Positions 25,212 to 33,395 of a stretch of 64,000 nt of DNA are shown in pieces. A program made the translations under genes and the position numbers. The first letter of the stretch is position 1, and the number at the start of each line of letters is the position of its first letter. The notes under the pieces were generated by a model, which was given only the letters and a program-made list of their open reading frames with translations, was not told the origin of the DNA and ran no database searches. The stretch comes from Mycetocola miduiensis (GTDB lineage: Bacteria > Actinomycetota > Actinomycetes > Actinomycetales > Microbacteriaceae), in the NCBI RefSeq assembly GCF_900115155.1, contig NZ_FOVM01000002.1, positions 126,550 through 190,549 of the forward strand, written 5' to 3'.

Positions 25212-26431
25212 GAGTTGGGGAGGGTGAGGGGTGCGGAGCCGTCTGCGGCCCAGATCCCCTCCACCCGGGGGGTGCCGGTGCCGATGCCGGACACGGCTGC
25301 GGTGGACGCTCTGGTGACGAACACCTGTGGACGGAAGCCGAAAATCACGGTGTCGCCGACGGCAATGTCCTTTCGGCCGTTCAAAGGGATTGTCGCGTAG
25401 TAGTCGATCGCCTCAGGTGCGGGCATCTCGACGGGGAGCGGTTCGAGATCTGCGACGCGTGCCGTCGGCTGACCGGAGTTCCCCGTAGCCACGACGATCG
25501 CCGAGGTCTCCACATCACCCAGTACCGGGTCGACGTACAGGCCGCCGCCGAAAACGTAGGCGCGGTCGTTATAGAGGTGTGACACCTCGCTCACGTAGGC
25601 AATCGCCGGTTCCTCGACGAGATCGGCGACCGCGTGGGCCGGAGTCGTTCCCGTGAGTCCGTGACCCGGTTCCACCTGGGTGGCGCCGGCTTCAGCGAGG
25701 GCCTCAAGTACCGAGATCGATGTGGTGCCTGGGGCATTCACCTGAATGTCGGTGCGCCCAGCCGCCTTCAATAACTCGACGGCCGCTGTCAGCGTCGACC
25801 GGTTCGGTGTGGCACCGACCGCTCCGCGCTCCGCGTCGAAGAGGGTGGCGGGGAACGTCGTGATGCCGGCGAACCGGACTCCGGGGATGCCGTCGATCAG
25901 GTCGGCCGCCGCCACGATCTCGTCGAGCGGGAATCCTCCTTCGTGCCCGGTGTAGAAACGGTCGCCGTCCTGCACCACCCTCAGCAACACATCCTGCACG
26001 CGACCGCGGCGCAATGAGGCCGCGCCGGCCTCCCTGGCCTTCGTCTCGTTGAAGACGGTCCAGTACAACGGCTCGAGCGCTGCCGCTGTGTCGGCTTCGT
26101 TTCGCGGGATCTGAACCAGGTGACCGAGATGGCCCACCTTCAAACCACCGGATGCTGCAGCGATCGCACACTGAAGGTCGACACCGACCGCGTGGGTGAT
26201 GCCCGATTCCGCGAGCACCCTCGATACGTCGGGGTTGCGGCCGATCTGTTTGGTCATGGCGAACGGCTGCAGCCCGAGCCGTTTGGTCTCGGCGGTGTAC
26301 TCGATAGCATTGCGGCCGACAGCGTCGAGGTCGATCGGGTAGGTGTTGGTCGGGAGGGAACCAGCGCGATGCAGGGAAGCGATGGCTTCGAGGAATTCGG
26401 GGTTACGACGGCGGAGGAGATTGAGGAACAT
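25208..26431 (-). CDS. YhfX-like PLP-dependent enzyme (alanine racemase N-terminal fold)
   Basis: 407 residues. PLP-barrel features: IDLDAVGRNAIEY near 33-45, the Schiff-base Lys region FAMTKQIGRNP near residue 58-67, and QVNAPGTTS plus GATQVEPGHGLTG farther on, as in YhfX-type predicted amino acid racemases. Likely acts on the amino-acid part of the imported compound (racemase or lyase). It sits between the permease (14 nt) and the ATPase gene (4-nt overlap). The co-occurrence with a phosphotriesterase-like hydrolase repeats the yhf operon of E. coli, whose pathway is not well defined. Confidence 0.82.
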   Translation of the reverse strand: MFLNLLRRRNPEFLEAIASLHRAGSLPTNTYPIDLDAVGRNAIEYTAETKRLGLQPFAMTKQIGRNPDVSRVLAESGITHAVGVDLQCAIAAASGGLKVGHLGHLVQIPRNEADTAAALEPLYWTVFNETKAREAGAASLRRGRVQDVLLRVVQDGDRFYTGHEGGFPLDEIVAAADLIDGIPGVRFAGITTFPATLFDAERGAVGATPNRSTLTAAVELLKAAGRTDIQVNAPGTTSISVLEALAEAGATQVEPGHGLTGTTPAHAVADLVEEPAIAYVSEVSHLYNDRAYVFGGGLYVDPVLGDVETSAIVVATGNSGQPTARVADLEPLPVEMPAPEAIDYYATIPLNGRKDIAVGDTVIFGFRPQVFVTRASTAAVSGIGTGTPRVEGIWAADGSAPLTLPNS

Positions 26432-26445
26432 CGGTTCTTGCCCTT

Positions 26446-27423
26446 CTAGCTGTTCTTTTTGCCACGGAGGGAGAACGACACCGCGATCAGGATGATGGCG
26501 CCGCGCACGATCATCTGCTGTGAGACATTGAGCCCGGACAGGATCAGACCGTTGTTGATCATGCTCATCAGAAGGCTTCCGATGAGCGCTCCGATGACGG
26601 TTCCTTTTCCACCGAAGAGGCTGGTGCCGCCGACGATGGCGGCTGCGATCACGGTCATGAGGTCCGTCTCACCGAGCGTGTACCTGGCACCCTGAAGGCG
26701 ACCCGCGTAGAGCAGTCCGGCGACGGCGGCCGTCATTGCGCTGCCCACGAAGACCATCAAGCGCACCCGGTTGACCTTGATGCCGCTGACCCTGGACGCC
26801 GCGGCACTGTTACCGACCGCCAGCACGTGGGCGCCGTAGCGGCGCTGACGCAACAGGTGCCATCCCACGAGAACCGCGGCGATCGTCCACCACACCATGA
26901 TCGGCAGGCCGAGCAAATTGCCGCCACCGAAGATCCATACGAACGCCTTGTCGGTGACCGGAACGGACTGAAGGTCAGTCAGCTGGCGGGCGAGGCCCGC
27001 CACGAGTCCCATCGTGGCGAGTGTCACGAGGAAAGAGGGGAGTCTCACCCAGGTGATGAAGATCCCGTTCACGAGTCCGACAATCGCACCGACGGCAAGG
27101 CCGGCCGCGGCGGCGATCCACCACACATCAGTCGACTGCAACACAACGGCGGCGGTGAGGGCCGAGAGGGCTACTGTCGAACCGATCGACAGGTCGATCT
27201 CACCCGTGCTCAGCACGAAGACCATGCCGATGGCCATGATCGTGATCGGCGCGGCCTGGATCACAATGTTGGTGAGGTTGGTGGGGTTGAGGAAGTACTG
27301 CGTCTGCGTTATCGCGAAGAAGACGAACACCAGCACGAAGCCGATGTAGACGACGTAGTTACTCCATTTCACGTTGCTTGCCCGCGCGAGAAGACTCGGC
27401 TCGGTCTGGGTTGTTGTGCTCAT
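26446..27423 (-). CDS. ABC transporter permease, RbsC type
   Basis: 325 residues, about ten membrane helices, with family stretches GEIDLSIGSTVAL near 115, GLVNGIFITWVRLPSFLVTLATM and GGTSLFGGKGTVIGALIGSLL near 270-290. Forms the membrane channel of a monosaccharide-type importer; it would act as a homodimer. The gene overlaps the ROK kinase gene by 4 nt and precedes the YhfX-like gene by 14 nt. Only one permease is present, typical of RbsC systems. Confidence 0.93.
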   Translation of the reverse strand: MSTTTQTEPSLLARASNVKWSNYVVYIGFVLVFVFFAITQTQYFLNPTNLTNIVIQAAPITIMAIGMVFVLSTGEIDLSIGSTVALSALTAAVVLQSTDVWWIAAAAGLAVGAIVGLVNGIFITWVRLPSFLVTLATMGLVAGLARQLTDLQSVPVTDKAFVWIFGGGNLLGLPIMVWWTIAAVLVGWHLLRQRRYGAHVLAVGNSAAASRVSGIKVNRVRLMVFVGSAMTAAVAGLLYAGRLQGARYTLGETDLMTVIAAAIVGGTSLFGGKGTVIGALIGSLLMSMINNGLILSGLNVSQQMIVRGAIILIAVSFSLRGKKNS

Positions 27424-28406
27424 CGGGAAGTCCCTTTCTGCGCCGCGGCAGCGGCTTCGGTGGCGATGGTAACGGCCCCGATCACGGGTGCCAGATGACC
27501 GAGTTCGCTGACGCGGATGGTGAGGTCTGGCTGGCCGAAACGGTTCAGCCAGGAAGTAATGCGCGGGAGCAGGTCGGCCCTTGTCCCGATGCCGCCGCCG
27601 AGCACAATGAGCTCTGGGGCGAGCACAGCGTTGACGGCCACGATTCCGGCGGCCAGCCAGCGAGCCTCCTCATCGACGGCGTCGACAGCTCGCTGGTCGC
27701 CGGTGGCCGCGCGGGCGAAAATCTCTTCAGGAGACAGTACCGAACCCTCGCTGACCAGGAAACGACTCGAGACGGCGTCGCCGGCGGTCACCTCCTCGAG
27801 CGGGCCTCGAACGTGGTTCGCCGATTCGAGCGGATCGGCTCCGAATGGCAGGAAGCCGATCTCGCCCGCCGCGCCCTTGGCGCCCCGAACTAGAGAGCCG
27901 TTGGCGATGATGCCCATTCCTATTCCCGTTCCGACCGAGATGAACACGAAGTCGGAGTGACCGCGACCAAGGCCGGCGATCAGCTCACCGACGGCCGATA
28001 CATTGACGTCGTTTTCGATAACAACGGGGTGACCGAGAAGTGCGCTGAGTCGCTCGGTGAACGGGATGGCGCTGAGCGCGGTGAGGTTCGGCGCGAGGTC
28101 GAACGTCGTCCCCGTCGTGTCCGGGACTCCGGCGCCGCCGACTCCGGTTGCTGCGACGCGGTCGAGGGTGATCCCGATCGTGTCGCAGAGCTCCAGGGCG
28201 AGCGAATAGATCTGCCCGCTCACGTCCGAGCCGTCACTACTCGTATCTGTTCGCTTCTCGGCGAGAAGCTCCCCGGCCACAGTGGCGATGCCGGCCCGGA
28301 TCTTGGTTCCTCCGAGATCGACGCCGATCACGTGGTCGAGCGAGCCGGAGTTATGGGGATGGGGGTCGTGCCCGAGGGGTTCTCTCCGGGGTTGCGTGGA
28401 TGTCAT
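27420..28406 (-). CDS. ROK-family sugar kinase without the zinc motif
   Basis: About 328 residues from ATG 28406; an upstream start at 28508 would overlap the binding-protein gene and was rejected. ATP site GVDLGGTKIRAGI near residue 27, catalytic Asp in VIENDVNVSA, GTGIGMGII near 160, and ELIVLGGGIG near the C-terminus. The usual ROK CxCGxxGCxE zinc cluster is absent; that stretch reads GEIGFLPFGADPLES. It probably phosphorylates the imported sugar or amino sugar. No HTH is present, so it is an enzyme and not a repressor. Its RBS is weak. Confidence 0.87.
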   Translation of the reverse strand: MTSTQPRREPLGHDPHPHNSGSLDHVIGVDLGGTKIRAGIATVAGELLAEKRTDTSSDGSDVSGQIYSLALELCDTIGITLDRVAATGVGGAGVPDTTGTTFDLAPNLTALSAIPFTERLSALLGHPVVIENDVNVSAVGELIAGLGRGHSDFVFISVGTGIGMGIIANGSLVRGAKGAAGEIGFLPFGADPLESANHVRGPLEEVTAGDAVSSRFLVSEGSVLSPEEIFARAATGDQRAVDAVDEEARWLAAGIVAVNAVLAPELIVLGGGIGTRADLLPRITSWLNRFGQPDLTIRVSELGHLAPVIGAVTIATEAAAAAQKGTSR

Positions 28407-28462
28407 ACCTTTTGGGTGCCGTTCTGTTGCGTTTGTATCTGTATCTCGGGCGTTCCGGTTGG

Positions 28463-29605
28463 CTACTTCAGGGCGTCCTGAACGGTCGCGGGCACCGGCT
28501 GGTTCCATGCTTCGTATCCTTCTGCGATGGTCGACTTAGTGACCGTCACCGAGTCGGTTACGCCGAATGCGGGGGCGGGCTGGCCCAGGATGGCGAGTGC
28601 TGCGGAGACGGCCATGGCACGGCCGTAGTCATAGGCGCGATCCGCCACGATCGCCACAACGTTGCCGCCGGACGCCAGATCGGTTGCGATGGTGTCGTCC
28701 AGATCGATCGTCACGATCTTCGTAGTGGAGTTGCCGGCATTCTTCAGGGCGGACAGCACCCCCTGGGCGGGAACGGCCCAGCTGGTGTAGATTCCGGCAA
28801 GGTTCGGGTGCTTGGTGAGGAGCGCGTTGGCGATCTCTTCGGCCTTGTTCGGGTCAGTGAAGCCCTGTTTCGCTACAACTTTGATGTCTGGGAAGTTTTT
28901 CGCCAGCGTGCTAAGGAAAGCGGCGTCGCGGAAGTTCGTGACGTGGAATTCTGCGTCGTAGTACAGAACGGCCACCTCACCCGTGCCACCGAGAGCCTCA
29001 CCGAGCTGGTTCGCTGCACGCTCGCCGATCTGGAACAGATCGTCTGTGAGAACCGCCTGGTACTGATCGCCGTGCGTGTAGGCGTCGGGGGCCTGATCGG
29101 CAAAGATCAGCTTCACACCCTGGTCGACGGCCGGTTGATACGCGGCACCGGCGGTCGTCGGGTCGACCGCCTGACCGAGGATCACGTCCGGCTGGAGCGC
29201 CAGCGTTGTTTCGATCTGGTTCGCCTGCGTTGCGGCGTCGAACTTCGCATCCGACGTACTCACAACCTCGACTCCCAGTTCAGCGAGCTGGTCCTCAATT
29301 CCGGCCTGAAGGGCCTTAGTCCAGCTCGACAATTCGTGCCACAGGATCGAGGCCCGGTAGCCGCCCGACGCCAGTTGGCTCTTCTGTTCATCGGTCAGGG
29401 TGATTTCGGACGAAGGGGTGGGTGTCTCCCCGTTTGGGCCGACGGTTTCGGTGATACTCCCGAACCTGTCAATGACGGTGCTGCTGGGGAGGGCGTCGTC
29501 GGTACCGGAGCCTGAGCCTGAACCTGCGCCAGAGCAAGCACTGAGGGCCAGTGCGCTGATCGTCAACGCTGCAAGTGCGAGGGGTGCGCGAGCGAATCGT
29601 CGCAT
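28463..29605 (-). CDS. Sugar-type ABC substrate-binding lipoprotein, copy 2
   Basis: 380 residues from ATG 29605. Signal peptide with lipobox ALSAC (Cys24), Gly/Ser linker, then a periplasmic-binding-protein type I fold (ASILWHELSSWTKALQAGIEDQ; LALQPDVILGQAVDP; GVKLIFADQAPDAY; SALKNAGNSTTKIVTIDLDD). It binds the transported ligand outside the membrane for the RbsC-like permease. Clearly paralogous to the protein encoded just upstream, sharing GPNGETP, LTDEQ/LTDEE, HPNLAGIY/NPDITGIY blocks. A long hairpin separates the two genes. Confidence 0.9.
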   Translation of the reverse strand: MRRFARAPLALAALTISALALSACSGAGSGSGSGTDDALPSSTVIDRFGSITETVGPNGETPTPSSEITLTDEQKSQLASGGYRASILWHELSSWTKALQAGIEDQLAELGVEVVSTSDAKFDAATQANQIETTLALQPDVILGQAVDPTTAGAAYQPAVDQGVKLIFADQAPDAYTHGDQYQAVLTDDLFQIGERAANQLGEALGGTGEVAVLYYDAEFHVTNFRDAAFLSTLAKNFPDIKVVAKQGFTDPNKAEEIANALLTKHPNLAGIYTSWAVPAQGVLSALKNAGNSTTKIVTIDLDDTIATDLASGGNVVAIVADRAYDYGRAMAVSAALAILGQPAPAFGVTDSVTVTKSTIAEGYEAWNQPVPATVQDALK

Positions 29606-29631
29606 GAGGGTTCTACTTTCTTTTCGAGGTT

Positions 29632-29664
29632 CCGGGGGCGAAGCTCGAAAAGCTTCGCCCCCGG
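29632..29664 (-). terminator. Intercistronic hairpin between the two binding-protein genes
   Basis: Perfect 14-bp stem ccgggggcgaagct / agcttcgcccccgg around cgaaa, without a T-run. Placed after the first gene of the operon, it probably protects or partly terminates that message, so the first binding protein would be made in excess. Confidence 0.6.
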
Positions 29665-29756
29665 ATCTATGCTCTGAGGCCCGAGGTGGGGCACACCGGT
29701 TGGCGGCGTATTGTTCGACATGCAACGGAGCGGTTGCGTCGGACGGCCGCGATGGG

Positions 29757-30881
29757 TTACTTGGTCGCGCTGGCCGGGGCTTTGGTGCCGTAGTCCTTCA
29801 TCCAGCCCTCATCGAGGTTCGCCTTGGTGACCGCGATCGGAGTGGAAGCCACGAGCTCGGGTGCCTTCTTGTCGAGCATGCCGTAGGCGCCGGCGATGGC
29901 CAGGCCGGTCCCGATGCCGGTGGCACCGTTGCCGACCATTCCCACAACCGGTCCGTCGGCGGCCATGTCTGCGGCGAGCGTGGCATCGAGGTCGTTAGTG
30001 ACGACCTTGACGTCGCTACGGCCGGCGTCGCGGAGTGCGGAGAGTACTCCCTGCGCGGCGGTGGCCCATGGAACGTAGATTCCCGTGATGTCGGGATTGC
30101 GCGCGATCAGGGCTGCGGCGATCTCCTGGGTCTTCGCCTCGTCAGTGAAGCCTTCCTCTGCCGAGATCTCGACATCGGGGTACAGGAACGACATCCACGC
30201 TTTGAAAGCCTCGTCACGCTGGTTCGTGAACCAGAAGTCCGCGTCGTGGTACATGTATGCGATCTTGCCGCTGCCGTCCAAGGCATCGCCGAGTAGTTCT
30301 GCGTTAGCCTTCCCGGCCTCAGTGAGGTTTTCGGTGACGATCGAGACGAACTGGTCGCCGGCGGTGTAGCCGGCGGGCGGGGTCGTCATGATCACGAGCT
30401 TCACCCCCGCGTCGACCGCTGGCTGGAAAGTTGCTGCGGCCGATACCGCGTCGACCGCCGTTGTCACGATGATGTCAGGGTTCAAGGCGAGGACGGTCTG
30501 CAGGTTGTTCGCCTGGGTTGCAGAGTCGAAGCTGGCCTGAGTGCTTGCCACCACATCGATTCCCAGCTTGTCGAACTCCGCTTTGGCGCCGTCCTCCACC
30601 GCCGATACGAACTCGGACGACGTGTGCCACACGAATGCGGCGGTGAACTTTCCGTCCTTGACGGTCGTGGTCTCCTCGTCCGTGAGGGACAGTTCCGAGA
30701 GGGCGCCCGGGGTCTCGCCGTTGGGCCCGGCAAACTCGCGGCTGGGTTCCGCGGCAGGAGCCGATGAGGCATCCGTACCGGTGCCGGTTGAGTTTGATCC
30801 GCCTGAGCACCCGGTGAGGGCTAAGGCAGCGACGAGGCCGACCGCGAGAAGGCGTGTGCGGGGCAATGATGTGAGTTGCAT
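29757..30881 (-). CDS. Sugar-type ABC substrate-binding lipoprotein, copy 1
   Basis: 374 residues. Signal peptide with lipobox ALTGC (Cys25), Ser/Thr/Ala linker, then the type I binding fold (FTAAFVWHTSSEFVSAVEDG; LALNPDIIVTTAVDA; VKLVIMTTPPAGY; YMYHDADFWFTNQRDEAF; ATAAQGVLSALRDAGRSD). First gene of the minus-strand transport operon, next to the divergent ROK regulator. The tandem with the next gene points to duplication followed by divergence of ligand range. The ligand cannot be read from sequence; sugar or sugar conjugate is most likely. Confidence 0.9.
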   Translation of the reverse strand: MQLTSLPRTRLLAVGLVAALALTGCSGGSNSTGTGTDASSAPAAEPSREFAGPNGETPGALSELSLTDEETTTVKDGKFTAAFVWHTSSEFVSAVEDGAKAEFDKLGIDVVASTQASFDSATQANNLQTVLALNPDIIVTTAVDAVSAAATFQPAVDAGVKLVIMTTPPAGYTAGDQFVSIVTENLTEAGKANAELLGDALDGSGKIAYMYHDADFWFTNQRDEAFKAWMSFLYPDVEISAEEGFTDEAKTQEIAAALIARNPDITGIYVPWATAAQGVLSALRDAGRSDVKVVTNDLDATLAADMAADGPVVGMVGNGATGIGTGLAIAGAYGMLDKKAPELVASTPIAVTKANLDEGWMKDYGTKAPASATK

Positions 30882-31169
30882 TGAGGTGTCCTATCCACGT
30901 GAGCGTTCGGTCACATCCGGAGGACCCGTGGAACTGGGGACCGTCACCGTTGACCTTGTGGAAACAAGTTTGATTTCATGAAGCAAATAAAGTCAAGTCG
31001 AAGATTGTTACATTTTTGTTTCGACGATGATTGATCAGCGGCGGCGATTCGTGCTTGCCGAAAAGCATTAAAATTCACGGTGATTGAAAAGAGTGCCCAT
31101 ACGGCATACTGTGAGGCGAACGCTCGCTTCCCTTCGGGCGAATCGGTGCACAGATCGAGGAAGGTTTGC
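30882..31169. promoter_or_regulatory. Divergent promoter region of the transport operon and ROK regulator
   Basis: AT-rich island in GC-rich surroundings (30960-31020) containing the palindrome ttcatgaa (30975-30982) flanked by tttgat and gcaaat, a plausible ROK-repressor site. No protein is convincing before GTG 31170. Confidence 0.45.
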
Positions 31170-32378
31170 GTGGCCCAGGACATTCGCGAGCTCAACCGGA
31201 ACGCTGTTCTCACTGAACTGCTCAACCAGCGTCCTGCCACCCGCAAACAGATCGCTGAGGCCACCGGGATCTCCGCGGCCACCGTGACGAGGGCGGTAGA
31301 CCAGTTGATTCTGGATGGGGTCGTCTGCGAGGTGTCCGAGGTGGTCGTGGAGAACCGCGGCCGCCGCGCCATCCTTCTCGACCTGGTCGCTGACGCCTCC
31401 CTGGTTCTCGGAATCGACCTTGGCGCGTCGAACACCAGAATGATCGTCACCGACCTTCTGGCGAACCCGATGACCGCGATCGAGATTCCCACGCCGACCG
31501 AACTTGGTCCGACAGAACTGGCGCTGTGGGTCGCCGATACAGCGAAGCTCGCTGTGGGAGACCACTGGGATACGGTGGCCGCGATCAGTCTCGGACTGCC
31601 AGGAGCTGTCAGCCAGGTCGACCGAACGGTGTCGAATGCCCCGAACCTTCGACAAGTGGAAGATCCGACGTTCCTCACGGTCTGCGAGCTAGCAATCGGC
31701 CTGCCCCTGCACGTCGACAACGATGCCAACCTCGCCCTGCTCGGCGAGCTGCGCTTCGGAGCAGCGAGGCACACCCCCTACGCGGCGATGCTCAGTCTTG
31801 GCGCCGGTCTCGGTGTCGGAATCGCCATCGACGGGGTCGTGCTTCGGGGCCGCCATGGACTGGTAGGGGAGTTCGGTCAGATCCCCATCGGACCACACGG
31901 CGAACGTCTCGAGAGCTTCACGACGGGGCCTGGTCTGCTCCGCCATGCCGCCGCTGCCGGTATGGAGCTGGCATCCCCAGCGGAACTCTTCGCTGACGGG
32001 GGCGGGGGAAGTGATAGCGCACCGGACCAGGTGCGGGCGAAACTTCGAGCGGAGTTCGACCAAGCCCTGGTGGCGGTGCTCACCGCGATTGCGGTATCGA
32101 GCGAACCGGAAACGATCGTGCTTGGCGGCGGAATCGCGAAATCGCTCACCGAAAACCTCGGGAGCTACCAGCGGCTCCTTGAACAGAACATTCGCATCGC
32201 CCCCACCCTCACCCGCGTCGAGCTCGGTGATTTCTCCGGTGCGGCCGGCGCCGTCGTCGCGGCGCTTCATGCGGTGTACCTGGACTTGGGCGTCCAGCCG
32301 TCGTCGCTCTCGGCGCTCCCTAAGTCGAACACCCTGTCTCCTGAGAGCATTCACGACATCCGCCGGGTCAACGTGTGA
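31170..32378 (+). CDS. ROK-family transcriptional regulator (NagC/XylR type)
   Basis: 402 residues. N-terminal winged HTH (NRNAVLTELLNQ; TRKQIAEATGISAATVTRAVDQL), then a ROK domain with GIDLGASNTRMI, VDNDANLALLGE, GAGLGVGIAIDG and ETIVLGGGIA. The zinc-binding Cys cluster is missing, as in the kinase of the same locus. Divergent from the ABC operon, so it is the likely sugar-responsive repressor. GTG 31170 with GAGGAAGG at 31157-31164 was preferred to the longer start at 31080. A hairpin terminator follows. Confidence 0.9.
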   Translation: MAQDIRELNRNAVLTELLNQRPATRKQIAEATGISAATVTRAVDQLILDGVVCEVSEVVVENRGRRAILLDLVADASLVLGIDLGASNTRMIVTDLLANPMTAIEIPTPTELGPTELALWVADTAKLAVGDHWDTVAAISLGLPGAVSQVDRTVSNAPNLRQVEDPTFLTVCELAIGLPLHVDNDANLALLGELRFGAARHTPYAAMLSLGAGLGVGIAIDGVVLRGRHGLVGEFGQIPIGPHGERLESFTTGPGLLRHAAAAGMELASPAELFADGGGGSDSAPDQVRAKLRAEFDQALVAVLTAIAVSSEPETIVLGGGIAKSLTENLGSYQRLLEQNIRIAPTLTRVELGDFSGAAGAVVAALHAVYLDLGVQPSSLSALPKSNTLSPESIHDIRRVNV

Positions 32379-32391
32379 CCTTCTGGCTTCT

Positions 32392-32426
32392 GGGGGCGCG
32401 CAGAGTTGGGTTGTCTGTGCGCCCCC
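32392..32426. terminator. Bidirectional hairpin between ROK regulator and nitrilase
   Basis: 13-bp stem gggggcgcgcaga / tctgtgcgccccc with one G-T wobble and a 9-nt loop, placed between converging genes. Confidence 0.65.
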
Positions 32427-32434
32427 GACGTGAT

Positions 32435-33364
32435 TTAGAGGCCGCTGGTGAACGTCACCCCGTCCATCGGCCGAGTGTTGACCGTGAGGGAGAATACGTC
32501 GGGCCGCGAGTAGTGTCCCACGGGATCGAAATCGAGGTGCGAACGCAGCTTCGTCTCGAGGTCGACGCTTGCGTACAGAATCGCTTCTTCGTCGAAGACT
32601 GGACCGGCCAGCACCTTGCCTGTCGGATCGATGATCACACTGCCGCCCCGCATCAGGGTGTCCCCGTGCGGTGCTTCGAAGTCGATCGGGTGGTCCTCAG
32701 GCATGTCACTTCGCGTGAGGTACTGGCATGCGGAGAGCACGAACACCCGGCCCTCGATCGCGACGTGCGTCATGCTCGCTTGCCACGTCAGGCGATCATC
32801 TGCGGTTGGTGCGCAGTACAGCTGCACGCCCTTGGCGTACATCGCCTGACGCATCAACGGCATGTAGTTCTCCCAGCAGATGACCGTACCAACGCGACCG
32901 AACGGAGTATCCATCGTGTCGAGGGTCGACCCATCGCCGAAGCCCCAGACCAGTCGTTCGGTTGCCGTCGGCATGAGTTTACGGTGCTTGCCCACCAGGC
33001 CGTCCTTGGGTGAGATGTGCAGCGCCGTGCAGTAGAGCGTGTTTCCAAGGCGCTCGATGACGCCCATGACGACGAACACGCCGTACTCCGCCGAGGCCTG
33101 CACCAGACGACGCACCTCCGGTCCGTCCAGAGTGATGGCGCCGTTGCTGTATCGCGCGAACTCGTCCCGCCCGCGTTCCGTGCGAACGCCTATGGCTGTA
33201 CCGAACGCGGTGCCCTTCGGGTAACCCCCGATGAATGCCTCGGGGAAGACCGCGAGTTGCGTGCCCTCAGCGCCCACCTCGGCGATCAGCCGCTCTGCCT
33301 TTGCGGTCGATGAGTCGGCGTCGAATGGAACCGACGCGCTCTGGATGACTGCAACCTTGGTCAC
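32435..33364 (-). CDS. Nitrilase-family carbon-nitrogen hydrolase
   Basis: 309 residues with the complete catalytic triad: E42 (VFPEAF), K129 (GKHRKLMP) and C163 in VICWENYMP. The CWEN context and length match branch-1 true nitrilases, which turn organic nitriles into carboxylic acids plus ammonia; cyanide- or cyanoalanine-active members look alike. Family sequences GGYPKG and the C-terminal HYSRPDVFSL are present. The gene lies 31 nt after the MHS transporter gene on the same strand, so uptake and hydrolysis are probably coupled, under the divergent LysR regulator. Confidence 0.9.
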   Translation of the reverse strand: MTKVAVIQSASVPFDADSSTAKAERLIAEVGAEGTQLAVFPEAFIGGYPKGTAFGTAIGVRTERGRDEFARYSNGAITLDGPEVRRLVQASAEYGVFVVMGVIERLGNTLYCTALHISPKDGLVGKHRKLMPTATERLVWGFGDGSTLDTMDTPFGRVGTVICWENYMPLMRQAMYAKGVQLYCAPTADDRLTWQASMTHVAIEGRVFVLSACQYLTRSDMPEDHPIDFEAPHGDTLMRGGSVIIDPTGKVLAGPVFDEEAILYASVDLETKLRSHLDFDPVGHYSRPDVFSLTVNTRPMDGVTFTSGL

Positions 33365-33395
33365 TAGTGACCCCTTCCTGGTGATTCGGTTTCGA

